This document shows, in pieces, positions 1-9,181 of a DNA stretch of 49,651 nucleotides. The notes under the pieces are model-generated. The model did no database searches and was not told where the DNA came from. It saw only the letters and a program-made list of their open reading frames with translations. The DNA is taken from positions 1 through 49,651 of the forward strand of contig NZ_JAJNAG010000025.1 of the NCBI RefSeq assembly GCF_021010575.1. Reading direction: 5' to 3'. Source of the stretch: Limnobaculum eriocheiris (GTDB taxonomy: Bacteria > Pseudomonadota > Gammaproteobacteria > Enterobacterales > Enterobacteriaceae). The position numbers and the translations under genes are program-made. Position 1 is the stretch's first letter, and each line of letters begins with the position of its first letter.

Positions 1-1
1 A

Positions 2-631
2 ACGAATATATTTCAGTTAGGTACATATAATCCGAATACATGGCAAGATGAATATGTATCGGTTAATGTTTTATCGGGGGCAGTAATACTAACTGGAGCC
101 TGTTTTTTTTATTTTTTTGCCACTTTATTAAATTATTCCATCTTTGCGCCAAAAGATTGCCCTATTCGGTTAAATCGTAAAACCGGGAAAGTGTATATTT
201 ATGACTATATTTTATTAAATTTAAGTACCAAAGGGCTTTTTACCTCGCCTTTTTTCAGGGTAACCCGACCGGTACAAAAAGAGTTTAACTGGCAGGATAT
301 TCAGGCGGTGCTGACCTCAATGGCGGCACCAATCAGCACCGGCGGAATGCTGCGTAGCTATGTGATCCGCTGTGTAGTGTGTAAGCCGGGCACCACTGAA
401 ATGATAGATCACTTTTGCCTGACGGCGGATAGCTCGCTGAGTTATGACGAATGGATGTGGATCAACAGCTATATGGCCTTTAGTGACGACAATCTGGATA
501 CAACTACCTTTGAAAAAGATAACGTGCCGGGTAAAGCCATTTGCTGGTTACCGGAAATAGATGAAAAGTCTAAAGTCAGTTCAATAGAAGAATACAATAA
601 AATTCTATTAAAGAATAACCTCACGCATTAA
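2..631 (+). CDS. DUF6708-like membrane protein, 5' end outside the window
   Basis: The reading frame is open from base 2, so the gene begins upstream; the GTG at 191 is internal and not a start. A hydrophobic stretch of about 25 residues (bases 60-150) is followed by the motif PIRLNRKTGKVYIYDY, which resembles the hallmark of DUF6708 proteins often found beside T6SS PAAR or VgrG genes. The rest (bases 250-631) is soluble and Trp-rich, with WQDIQAVL, WMWINSYM and ICWLPE. It lies 91 bp upstream of the PAAR gene in the same direction. No biochemical function is known to me; membership of a T6SS effector or immunity neighbourhood is inference. The family call is from memory of the motif. Confidence 0.6.
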   Translation, partial: TNIFQLGTYNPNTWQDEYVSVNVLSGAVILTGACFFYFFATLLNYSIFAPKDCPIRLNRKTGKVYIYDYILLNLSTKGLFTSPFFRVTRPVQKEFNWQDIQAVLTSMAAPISTGGMLRSYVIRCVVCKPGTTEMIDHFCLTADSSLSYDEWMWINSYMAFSDDNLDTTTFEKDNVPGKAICWLPEIDEKSKVSSIEEYNKILLKNNLTH

Positions 632-722
632 ATTCGAAAACAGCAATTCTTATTATTTAAATAAAAGATTTTATTAGATTTAATAAAGTCTTTTATTACT
701 ATTTTTAATGGAGTGTAATTAT

Positions 723-986
723 ATGAAAGGTGTAATTCGGCTCGGTGATGCGACCGATCACGGTGGTAAAGTTATATCAGCCTCATCAACCATGATAATT
801 ATGGGAAAAGGGGTGGCGCGCGTTGGTGATTTAGTCGATTGCCCTCAGAGTGGTCATGGGGTGAATAAAATTATAGAAGGTGAGAGCATCTTTAAAGATC
901 AGGGCGTAGCAATTGCACTGGATGGGCATAAAACCGAGTGTGGTTGTACGCTGATATCGTCGATTAGTAGCGTAGGAAAGTCATAA
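723..986 (+). CDS. PAAR-domain T6SS spike-tip protein
   Basis: This 87-residue protein has the PAAR layout: an N-terminal GVIRLGDATDHGGKV segment, then GKGVARVGDLVDCPQSGHG, and a C-terminal DGHKTECGCTL. PAAR proteins form the sharp tip on the VgrG spike of the T6SS needle and bind a metal through His/Cys residues; candidates here are the His and Cys residues in those motifs. I chose the ATG at 723 because GGAG at 710-713 is well spaced for it, whereas the in-frame ATG at 708 overlaps that ribosome site. There is no C-terminal toxin extension, so it is a stand-alone tip. The next gene starts directly after its stop codon. Confidence 0.9.
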   Translation: MKGVIRLGDATDHGGKVISASSTMIIMGKGVARVGDLVDCPQSGHGVNKIIEGESIFKDQGVAIALDGHKTECGCTLISSISSVGKS

Positions 987-2219
987 ATGTCGGTTGATTT
1001 AACGCAGATCCCTCCGCCATTACCAGAGCCTAAAAAGATGAATTTATGGCGATGGGCGATCGCTTTTCTGGTTGTTATGGTTGTTGGTTCACTCGTCACT
1101 TTAGCTATTAGTCAGTTTTATTCATTAAGTGACTTTTGGCTTTGGTTCGGTTTAACCGCAGCGCCTTTTATTACCTGGTTATTGGTATTTTTATATTGCC
1201 TCTATTTGAACGGGTGTCGACAGTATTATGTTATCCAATGGAATAAACGCCATGAACAACGACGTGACGAGTTAATTACTTTTGCTCAACGTCCACTGTA
1301 TGTGTTGGAAAACTACCTCTATACCCAATATGGTAAAGCCGGCAATGCTAAAGGGGTTTCCAGCCTTAGCATAACAATGGAATCCCTGAGGCCGCATGCC
1401 GGAGGAAATGCGGTTCCACATAGTGCATTACCCTTAGAACATGATGTATCAGAATCTGACTTTATCAAGCGGTTAACTACAATAGTGTCAGATATAAAAA
1501 CGACCTTTGGTAAAAAACTCGTTGAATTATCCAGTGCAAATCCTTTACATATTCGGCTATTTATTGACACTCCATTGAAAGACAAGGAAGTACAGGATGT
1601 ATTTCATCAGGTCTGGGAACATAGGCTGAATTACACCAGTTTATCAGTCGAGCCCACAGAGCAAAGCCACTTATTTTTAGATAAATGGTTGGATAACACG
1701 GCACACGATAATGCGCTATTGCTGGTCATTGGTTGTCATTTATTCAGTTACCCTCAGCCCAACAGCGCAGAGGTCGGTACAGCATTTCTATTGGCAGGAA
1801 AGAACATAATAAAAAATAAAAGGCTGCTGGAAGATATATTATCTAATAACCATACTATTGCCGAAGTTTTCAGAACGGAACATCAGATTGATGTTGAAAA
1901 ATTATTAGATAACGCTTTGTTATGGGGGGCAGGAAATAAATCAGCATTGACCACGCTGTGGTATAGCAATATTACACCAGAAGTTAATGTTAAGGTTCTT
2001 ACCTATTTCAGCAGCAAAAAAATAACTCTCAATAATCATTTTAACTTAGACACGTCGATAGGGCATGCCAACTATTGTGCCTATTGGCTTACGTTAGCTA
2101 TTGCGATTGAACAGGCTATAGAGTCGAAAGAGAAACAGTTAGCCATGTGTGGGTCGTCGGATATAAGTGCTTTGGTAGTTTCAACATATATGCCGAATGA
2201 ATCGATAAAGGATAAATAA
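987..2219 (+). CDS. T6SS-locus two-TM membrane protein of unknown function
   Basis: This 410-residue protein begins with a proline-rich cytoplasmic leader (IPPPLPEPKK). Two transmembrane segments follow (about residues 22-44 and 50-72), then a soluble region of about 330 residues. I recognise no enzyme motif. It starts at the base after the PAAR stop codon and its own stop overlaps the tssM start (TAATG at 2217-2221), so it is probably translated with both. The position suggests a T6SS accessory component or a cargo tied to the PAAR tip, but that is inference. Its AT-rich base use matches the upstream PAAR and DUF6708 genes and not the GC-rich core tss genes downstream. Confidence 0.65.
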   Translation: MSVDLTQIPPPLPEPKKMNLWRWAIAFLVVMVVGSLVTLAISQFYSLSDFWLWFGLTAAPFITWLLVFLYCLYLNGCRQYYVIQWNKRHEQRRDELITFAQRPLYVLENYLYTQYGKAGNAKGVSSLSITMESLRPHAGGNAVPHSALPLEHDVSESDFIKRLTTIVSDIKTTFGKKLVELSSANPLHIRLFIDTPLKDKEVQDVFHQVWEHRLNYTSLSVEPTEQSHLFLDKWLDNTAHDNALLLVIGCHLFSYPQPNSAEVGTAFLLAGKNIIKNKRLLEDILSNNHTIAEVFRTEHQIDVEKLLDNALLWGAGNKSALTTLWYSNITPEVNVKVLTYFSSKKITLNNHFNLDTSIGHANYCAYWLTLAIAIEQAIESKEKQLAMCGSSDISALVVSTYMPNESIKDK

Positions 2220-5200
2220 TGAAAAAAATTACCATTGGATGGATTCTATTTCTGCTGGTTATTGCATTGGTAGTAATATTTTTTATTTGGAGAGGGAGTT
2301 TTTCTTTTATTCAGGAACAGGAACAACAAATACTTTCCACTGCGGTTGTTGTAATTGCTTTATTGATTCTATCTCACTTTCATTATGCCGTTGCCTGGAT
2401 ATTGAACAAATCAGTGTTACTCAATTTTAGCCAAAATGATCAGAGTCAGACTAATTCAACAACAGAAAATAATAACGAAATCGGCTTATCCGAAACTTTT
2501 TTGGCTCTTAAATCCCACCTCCGCCACCGCTACGGCCTTTTCTCTTGGCGTCGCAAATTACGTTGGCTGTTAGTCACCGGTGAAGCGGTAGACGTAGAGC
2601 AGGTGGCACCGGGGTTAATCGCTCAGGGCTGGCAAACTAGTAACGATACGCTATTGATTTGGGGTGGTTCATCCCAAACGCCGCCGGATGAAGCGTGGTT
2701 AAAGCAGTTGAAAAAACTGCGCTGGCGCAGGCCGATTGATGCGCAGGTCTGGGTGGTGTCTGCGCTTCACTATGAGCCGACCAAAGTGCAGAAAGCGTTT
2801 CAGGATAAGGCACTGTGGCACATGCACAGCCGCAATAAGCTGTTGCGCTGGGCAGCGCCGCTGTATCTGCTGGACCTTCGCACCATGACGTGGACGCAGG
2901 ATGAACGGGAAGAGCTTCAGGTGGGTACACTGTTCCCCGCCAAACCCCAGCCGGATACCCTGACCAAGCTGCTGTCAGCGGTGGTGAAACAAACCACCGG
3001 CTTGGGTATGGAGCAGGTGATGATCAACAATCGTCACGCCTTCCTGCTGCAACTGGCTCAGGATTTAGAACAGCGCGATATTCCTCGTTTGCGCGCGTGG
3101 TTACCGGCGTTTGTGACGACTCAGGGCGGTAATCAACTGCGTGGGTTGCTGTTTACGTCTAAAGTGACCCGACCCGATACGCTGGCGGAACACGCCTTTC
3201 TCCCTACGCCAGCATGGCAGGTGGTGACGGACGACAGCCGCAAAGCCAAAGGGCGGGGCGTGGGTATTCAGTGGGTAAACAGTGCGGTGGCAACGGTATT
3301 AGGTATTGTGCTGCTGTTTGGTGTGGGCTGCATTGTCTCCTACATCGGCAACCGGGGTCTTATCTCCTCGGCGGAAGATTTGGCGAAGCAGAGCACCGAT
3401 CCTCGCGCCAGCCTGACCGAACGCTTAACGCGCCAGCAGGCGTTTAAACAGCAAATTTCCCAACTGCAATACCGCGCTGAGCACGGTAGCCCGTGGTATC
3501 TGCGCTTTGGTTTGAGCACCAACAATAAGCTGCTGACGGTGCTGTGGCCTTATTACCACACCGCCAATCAGCAGAACATTCAGCAGCCCATCGAGGATAA
3601 CCTGTACGGCAAACTGAGTGAATTGGTGCAAATGCCCCCCAACAGCCCGGAACGCGCAGCGCTAGCCAAAGCGGGTTACGACCGGCTGAAAGCCTATCTG
3701 ATGCTGTCCCGTCCCGACCGGGTCGATGCGCCGCTGCTGGGCAATATTCTGATTGAAAATAACAAACAGGCTCCGGCTACCGTCTCTGACGGCGTGTGGC
3801 AAAGCGTTGGCCCGGAGCTGATGCAGTTCTATGCCAGCAATCTCTCCCGCCATCCAGATTGGGCGATTAAGCCAGACAGAACGCTGGTTAGCGATGCCCG
3901 TCAGGTCTTGATCAACCAGATCGGTATGCAAAATGCGGAAACCTCGATTTATCAGGGCATTTTGCGGCGCGTGGGGCAAAACTACGGCAATATGTCGTTG
4001 AGTCAGGTGCTCAACGGCATGGACAGCCGCACGCTGTTTACCACCGACGAAGAGGTGCCGGGCATGTTTACCCGCGATGCGTGGGAAGGCATGGTGGAGA
4101 AAGAGATTGATAAGGCGGTGAAAAACCGCCGTGAAGAGATTGACTGGGTACTGACGGACGGCGGCAAACAGCCCGCCAACGACATTTCGCCAGAGGTACT
4201 CAAACAGCGGTTAAACGAACGTTATTTTACCGACTACAGCGCCGCTTGGCTGAACTTCCTGAACAGCATCAGTTGGACGCGGGCAGAGTCCATGTCCGAT
4301 GTGATTGACCAATTGACCCTGCTGGCGGATGCGCGCCAGTCGCCGCTGATTGGGCTGATGAATACCGTCAAATATCAGGGCCAGACCGCCCAAAAAGGAC
4401 GGGCATTAACCGAAACGCTGGTGAAATCAGCGCAGGCGGCGTTTGGCAGCAAAGCCAAACGGCTGGATGCCATTCCGATAGACGACGATACGCCCGTCGG
4501 CCCGCTGGATGGCACCTTCGCGCCGCTATTGCGTATTGTGCAGGCCACCACCAAAGAGGGCGGCGATAACCTTAGCCTGCAAACCTACCTGACCCGCGTG
4601 ACTCGGGTTCGCCTCAAACTTCAGCAAATTACCAGCGCGCCGGACCCGCAGGCCATGACCCAGTCGCTGGCTAAAACCGTGTTTGAAGGTAAAGCCATCG
4701 ACTTAACCGACACCCGTGATTACGGCAGCCTGATTGCTGCCAGTATGGGAGAAGAGTGGGCGGGTTTTGGCAGCAATCTGTTTGTACAGCCGCTGGAGCA
4801 GGCGTGGCAGGCGGTACTCGAGCCGGCGGCCATGAGCTTCAATAATGCTTGGCGTGAAAGCATTGTCGACCCGTGGTACCGCGTCTTTAATGGCCGCTAT
4901 CCGTTTAAAGCCACGGCGAACGATGTTTCCCTGCCTGAATTGGGGCGTTTTTTGCGTCCCGATACCGGCCTGATTGAGCGCTTTGTCAGCACTCAACTGG
5001 GGGGAATGCTGCATAAGCAAGGGGACGTTTGGGTTGCCGATGCGTTGAACTCTCAGGGATTAACCCTTAATCCGCAGTTTATCAGCGCGTTAAATCAGCT
5101 CAGTCGCATTTCCGCCATGCTGTATGCCAACGGTGATGCGGGAATGACCTTTGAATTGATGGCACGCCCCAGCCCGGGGGTCACCAAAACCGAACTGCTG

Positions 5201-5830
5201 TTGGATGGCGCAACCCTGAGCTATTTCAACCAAATGGAAAGCTGGAAAACCCTGCGCTGGCCGGGCGATGCTTACACTCCCGGCGCGCAGCTAAGCTGGA
5301 GTACCGAACAAACCGGGCTGCGCCTGTTGGACAGTCCAAAAGGCAGTTGGGGCTGGGTTCGCCTGCTGGATAAAGCCAACATCACTCAACTGGACAGCAC
5401 ACGCTATCGACTGGTGTGGAAGGCGGATGACGGCAGCGAACTCAACTATATCCTGCGAGTTCAGAGCAATAGCGGCCCGGTCGAGCTGCTGAGTCTGAAA
5501 GGCTTCACCTTACCGGCTAACGTATTCCTGACCTCTCGGACGCCGGTGATGCCGGACGCCTCGGGAGATATGACGCAACCGGCCAAACCAGCAACCAAGA
5601 CAACCGCCAGCCCACGAAAACATACGCCCGTGTCTACCGCCGACGCCTCAACGGTGATGCCGGCTAAGTACCGCAAGAAAAAGGCCGCGGCGGATAAGGT
5701 GGCGCAATCCATCGCCGAACAGGCAGCCGCGACCCCGGACGAAACGGCGACTGACGAAAGTGTACAGCCCGAACCGGCTGAGGAAACAACCGTCGTCCCG
5801 ATGATGAGAAGAGAACACGATGCTAACTAA
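2219..5830 (+). CDS. tssM: TssM (IcmF/ImpL) T6SS inner-membrane complex protein
   Basis: TssM links the inner-membrane TssL to the outer-membrane lipoprotein TssJ in the T6SS trans-envelope complex. This 1203-residue protein has the expected layout: two N-terminal TM segments (about residues 5-24 and 38-62), a cytoplasmic domain, a third TM (about 353-375) and a large periplasmic region with the IcmF-related domains. Where other members have a Walker A loop, it reads WLLVTGEAVDVEQVAPG with no GKT/S, so nucleotide binding at that site looks lost; this variant is known in some enterobacterial T6SS. The last 90 residues are a Pro/Ala/Thr-rich low-complexity tail. It overlaps the upstream gene by 1 nt and tssA by 11 nt. 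Base composition changes from AT-rich to GC-rich near base 2520, inside the gene. Confidence 0.95.
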   Translation: MKKITIGWILFLLVIALVVIFFIWRGSFSFIQEQEQQILSTAVVVIALLILSHFHYAVAWILNKSVLLNFSQNDQSQTNSTTENNNEIGLSETFLALKSHLRHRYGLFSWRRKLRWLLVTGEAVDVEQVAPGLIAQGWQTSNDTLLIWGGSSQTPPDEAWLKQLKKLRWRRPIDAQVWVVSALHYEPTKVQKAFQDKALWHMHSRNKLLRWAAPLYLLDLRTMTWTQDEREELQVGTLFPAKPQPDTLTKLLSAVVKQTTGLGMEQVMINNRHAFLLQLAQDLEQRDIPRLRAWLPAFVTTQGGNQLRGLLFTSKVTRPDTLAEHAFLPTPAWQVVTDDSRKAKGRGVGIQWVNSAVATVLGIVLLFGVGCIVSYIGNRGLISSAEDLAKQSTDPRASLTERLTRQQAFKQQISQLQYRAEHGSPWYLRFGLSTNNKLLTVLWPYYHTANQQNIQQPIEDNLYGKLSELVQMPPNSPERAALAKAGYDRLKAYLMLSRPDRVDAPLLGNILIENNKQAPATVSDGVWQSVGPELMQFYASNLSRHPDWAIKPDRTLVSDARQVLINQIGMQNAETSIYQGILRRVGQNYGNMSLSQVLNGMDSRTLFTTDEEVPGMFTRDAWEGMVEKEIDKAVKNRREEIDWVLTDGGKQPANDISPEVLKQRLNERYFTDYSAAWLNFLNSISWTRAESMSDVIDQLTLLADARQSPLIGLMNTVKYQGQTAQKGRALTETLVKSAQAAFGSKAKRLDAIPIDDDTPVGPLDGTFAPLLRIVQATTKEGGDNLSLQTYLTRVTRVRLKLQQITSAPDPQAMTQSLAKTVFEGKAIDLTDTRDYGSLIAASMGEEWAGFGSNLFVQPLEQAWQAVLEPAAMSFNNAWRESIVDPWYRVFNGRYPFKATANDVSLPELGRFLRPDTGLIERFVSTQLGGMLHKQGDVWVADALNSQGLTLNPQFISALNQLSRISAMLYANGDAGMTFELMARPSPGVTKTELLLDGATLSYFNQMESWKTLRWPGDAYTPGAQLSWSTEQTGLRLLDSPKGSWGWVRLLDKANITQLDSTRYRLVWKADDGSELNYILRVQSNSGPVELLSLKGFTLPANVFLTSRTPVMPDASGDMTQPAKPATKTTASPRKHTPVSTADASTVMPAKYRKKKAAADKVAQSIAEQAAATPDETATDESVQPEPAEETTVVPMMRREHDAN

Positions 5831-7400
5831 TTTACTGCAAGCCCTGTTTGGCAGCCGCGACCCGCAGGAAGGGGTGAAAAAACGCATCCAGCAACATTGG
5901 CAATCGTGGTTGGTGCCAATCGAAGGGGATAACCCCACGGGCATCGACCCCAGCTATGACGACGATTTTCAACTGATAAAAGAAGAGATCGCCAAACTGT
6001 CCGGTATTGACGCCGCGCTGATTATTGAAATCAGTGAAAAGCTGCTGCAAAAGCGCACCAAAGACATTCGCGTGGCCTCTTACTACGCTTGGGCGCGCCT
6101 GCGGCTGGACGGTATTTCCGGACTGGCGGACGGTCTGGAACTGATGGCCGGTCTGGTGGCCCGCTACGATACCGCGCTGTATCCCAAACGTGCCGAAAGC
6201 AAAAAGTCGTCCATCGAGTGGTTAGCCAGCAGTAAGTTTATTGACTTACTGGACGTGCAAAACAGCTTTCAGCATCAGGATCTGGAACGTGCCATCTCTG
6301 CACTGTCGCTGATGGTTGGCTATACCAATCAGTGGGAAGGGGAACTGCCGCCGGATTTACGCGGCCTGATCCGCCTGTTTGAAACCCGACTGGAAAACCC
6401 GGAACCGGAGCCGTTACCGTCGGCACCGGTCACGCCGCTGACCAATACGGTTTCGACCAACGGCCTGAAAGTGAAGACTGAGGACGTGCGTTCATTACGG
6501 GAAGTGCTGGACCAAACCCGTCAGATTTCTGCATTTTTGCGCGAGAAGCCGGATGGCTATCTGGCGGCGTTTCGCCTGATCCGCAGTATCCGATGGGATA
6601 CGGTCACGGCGTTACCCCCGCACGATACCCACTATGCGACGCGCTTAATCGCTCCCCGCAGCGAGCTGAAACAGCACCTTAATCGCCTGTGGCTCCAACA
6701 AAGCTGGATAGAACTGCTGGAGCAGGTAGAGCGTGCGTTTTCTGAGGCGGCCAACCACTTCTGGCTCGATCTGCAACGCTATGCCTGCGATGCCATGCTC
6801 AATGCTGGCGCACCCTATAGCGGCTGGCAGGAGATCTGCCTGACGGATGTGGCCCTGATGCTAGACCGGCTAAAAGGGCTGGAGCGATTGACCTACAGCG
6901 ACGGCACGCCGTTTGCCGATGATGACACCCTGAACTGGATAGCGTCGTCCGCCTCTATTCGTCATCTGGATGAAGGCGAGTCTCTGGCACCCATTCCGGT
7001 GAATGTAGGGGGAAATTGGGGCGAAATCGAACAGCAGGCGATGGAAATCGCCGGTCGCGACGGGCTGGAATCCGCCTTTAACTGGATGAACAACCTGCCG
7101 GATATGGTGACTGATCGCCAACGCTATCTGCACCGTATGCTGTTGGCGCGACTGGCAGAACAGCATGGGCAGCGGGATATGGCCTTTCGTCTGTTGAATG
7201 CGCTCAATCGGGAATGTGATAACTACCGCTTAACCGGCTGGGAGCCGGATCTGGTGTTTGAACTCAAGTCGCGGCTGTTAAAGCTGGTTCAACAAAAAAG
7301 CGTACTGAAAGATGCGGATAAAACCACGCTGAATAAAGACGCCGATCAACTACTCAGTGAGCTAACGGTACTGCATCCTGCTCGCGCATTGACATTTTAA
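5820..7400 (+). CDS. tssA: TssA (ImpA N-terminal domain) T6SS protein with VasJ-type C-terminus
   Basis: TssA proteins prime or cap T6SS sheath assembly and contact the baseplate and membrane complex. The N-terminus carries the ImpA_N signature (WLVPIEGDNPTGIDPSYDDD, then EEIAKLSG), with VASYYAWARLRLDGISGL following. The 526-residue length and C-terminal helical region fit the longer TssA class with a VasJ-like domain. The middle (about residues 190-220) is a Pro/Thr-rich linker. Its start overlaps the tssM stop by 11 nt, and tssF begins 14 nt after its stop, so the genes form one operon. The assignment rests on the N-terminal motif; the C-terminal class is less certain. Confidence 0.9.
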   Translation: MLTNLLQALFGSRDPQEGVKKRIQQHWQSWLVPIEGDNPTGIDPSYDDDFQLIKEEIAKLSGIDAALIIEISEKLLQKRTKDIRVASYYAWARLRLDGISGLADGLELMAGLVARYDTALYPKRAESKKSSIEWLASSKFIDLLDVQNSFQHQDLERAISALSLMVGYTNQWEGELPPDLRGLIRLFETRLENPEPEPLPSAPVTPLTNTVSTNGLKVKTEDVRSLREVLDQTRQISAFLREKPDGYLAAFRLIRSIRWDTVTALPPHDTHYATRLIAPRSELKQHLNRLWLQQSWIELLEQVERAFSEAANHFWLDLQRYACDAMLNAGAPYSGWQEICLTDVALMLDRLKGLERLTYSDGTPFADDDTLNWIASSASIRHLDEGESLAPIPVNVGGNWGEIEQQAMEIAGRDGLESAFNWMNNLPDMVTDRQRYLHRMLLARLAEQHGQRDMAFRLLNALNRECDNYRLTGWEPDLVFELKSRLLKLVQQKSVLKDADKTTLNKDADQLLSELTVLHPARALTF

Positions 7401-7414
7401 GGGCACCGACTCCA

Positions 7415-9181
7415 ATGGACGATTTGATTAAACGCTATTATGAAGCGGAAATGCGTTATCTGCGTGAAGCAGGTAAAGAGTTTGCACAGGTGCATCCGGA
7501 CAGGGCAGGCCTGCTGAATCTCGATCGGGTTGGCGACAGAGACCCCTACGTAGAACGGCTGTTTGAAGGCTTTGCTTTTCTCATGGGCCGCCTGCGCCAA
7601 AAGCTGGACGATGACCTGCCGGAGCTGACCGAAGGGGTGGTCAGTCTGCTGTGGCCGCACTATCTGCGTATTATTCCTTCGCTGGCGATTGTTGAACTAT
7701 TACCAGACTTCAACGTACTGCCGCGTAAAGAGATCGTCGAGCCGGGGTTTGGGGTACAAACTTCGCCTATCGGCCCCTCGAAAACCTGCTGTAAATATCA
7801 AACCACGCAGCGGGTAGAAATACAGCCAATCAAAATTACCCGCGCAGGCATACGCAGCCATCAGGATGGGCGCTCGGTTATCCATATGCGCTTTGATTTT
7901 GGTGAGATGGCGGACAGAAAACAGATGGATCTGTCTAATCTGTGCCTGTATATCAACGCCGACACACCGGTGGCGTCAGCCCTGTACCGCGCTATGGTGT
8001 ATCAGGTCGGCGCGATGAAAATCCGCTATCCCGGCTATCAGGATGGCGCGCTACAGCCGTTTAATGGGCGCATCACCCCGGCCGGTTTTTCTTCCGATGA
8101 GCGGCTGTGGCTGAAGCCGGATAATGCGTTTGGCGGCTATCAACTGCTGCTGGAGTATTTCACCTTCCGCGAAAAATTTATGTTTGTTGATTTACAGGGG
8201 CTGGATTTGGCGCAAATACCGCTAGCCTGTAACGCTTTTGAACTGGAGCTGGTGTTAAATGAAATCTGGGCTGACGACCTGCCTTTTAACGCAGAGAATA
8301 TCCGTCTGCACTGTTCACCGGTGATTAATCTGTTTCCAATGGAAGCCGATCCGGTCAGAGTGAATCAATTGGACAGCGAATATCTGCTGCGTCCGCTGCT
8401 TTTGCAGGATGGACACATTGAAATCTATTCGGTGGATGCGGTGCAGTCCATCAGCCGCCACGGCCGTGCCAGCTATGTTCCCTTCACCAGCTTTCGCCAT
8501 CGCGGCGGGATGTTGCGCCATGACGCGCCGGAGCGCTATTACCACACGCGCGTACGGCGCGGCGCATCGGGATTGCACGATACCTGGTTGATTCTGGGGG
8601 GACAGGTATGGGATAGGGCAGAAGAAGTCTATGATGAGACGCTCTCTCTGCGCATTACCGGCACCAACGGCATGTTACCCCGCAAGGCGCTGCGTAATGC
8701 ATCAATCAATCAAATCAGCCATAGCCAAACCGGCGTGGTGGCGGTGCGTAATCTGTGTGCGCCAACCTTGCCGTGCTACCCACCGGTGAATGACCGTTTT
8801 CACTGGCGGGTGTTGTCCCATCTGGCCCCTAACTACCTGTCATTAATGAATGCCGAAGTGCTGCGCGGTACCTTGGCCCTGTACGATTGGACGGACAATG
8901 AGCTTAATCGCCGCCGTCTGGAAGGTATTGTGGAGGTGAAACACAAACCGGTACAGCGCATGACCAAGGGCATGCTGGAACGCGGGGTGGAAATTGAAAT
9001 CACCCTGAATACCCATCAGTTCCCCGGCGAGGGGGATGTGGCCCTGTTTGGTGAGCTGCTGCATCAGTTCTTTGCGCTATATGCCGACCTGAATCTCTTT
9101 ACCCGCCTGACGTTAGTACTTTTACCTACAGGGAAACGTTTAAAATGGACCGACAGCAAGACAGTACGTTCTCCCCTTTGA
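7415..9181 (+). CDS. tssF: TssF (ImpG/VasA) T6SS baseplate protein
   Basis: TssF forms the T6SS baseplate wedge with TssE, TssG and TssK. The N-terminus has the family pattern: YYEAEMRYLREAGKEFA, HPDRAGLL, then DPYVERLFEGFAFLMGRLRQK and DDLPELTEGVVSLLWPHYLR. At 588 residues it is the usual length. The ATG at 7415 is 14 bp past tssA. Its last 37 bases overlap the start of tssG in another frame, an arrangement typical of tssF-tssG pairs that keeps the two subunits at fixed stoichiometry. It has no membrane segments or catalytic motif and is expected in the cytoplasm, docked to TssKLM. Confidence 0.95.
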   Translation: MDDLIKRYYEAEMRYLREAGKEFAQVHPDRAGLLNLDRVGDRDPYVERLFEGFAFLMGRLRQKLDDDLPELTEGVVSLLWPHYLRIIPSLAIVELLPDFNVLPRKEIVEPGFGVQTSPIGPSKTCCKYQTTQRVEIQPIKITRAGIRSHQDGRSVIHMRFDFGEMADRKQMDLSNLCLYINADTPVASALYRAMVYQVGAMKIRYPGYQDGALQPFNGRITPAGFSSDERLWLKPDNAFGGYQLLLEYFTFREKFMFVDLQGLDLAQIPLACNAFELELVLNEIWADDLPFNAENIRLHCSPVINLFPMEADPVRVNQLDSEYLLRPLLLQDGHIEIYSVDAVQSISRHGRASYVPFTSFRHRGGMLRHDAPERYYHTRVRRGASGLHDTWLILGGQVWDRAEEVYDETLSLRITGTNGMLPRKALRNASINQISHSQTGVVAVRNLCAPTLPCYPPVNDRFHWRVLSHLAPNYLSLMNAEVLRGTLALYDWTDNELNRRRLEGIVEVKHKPVQRMTKGMLERGVEIEITLNTHQFPGEGDVALFGELLHQFFALYADLNLFTRLTLVLLPTGKRLKWTDSKTVRSPL

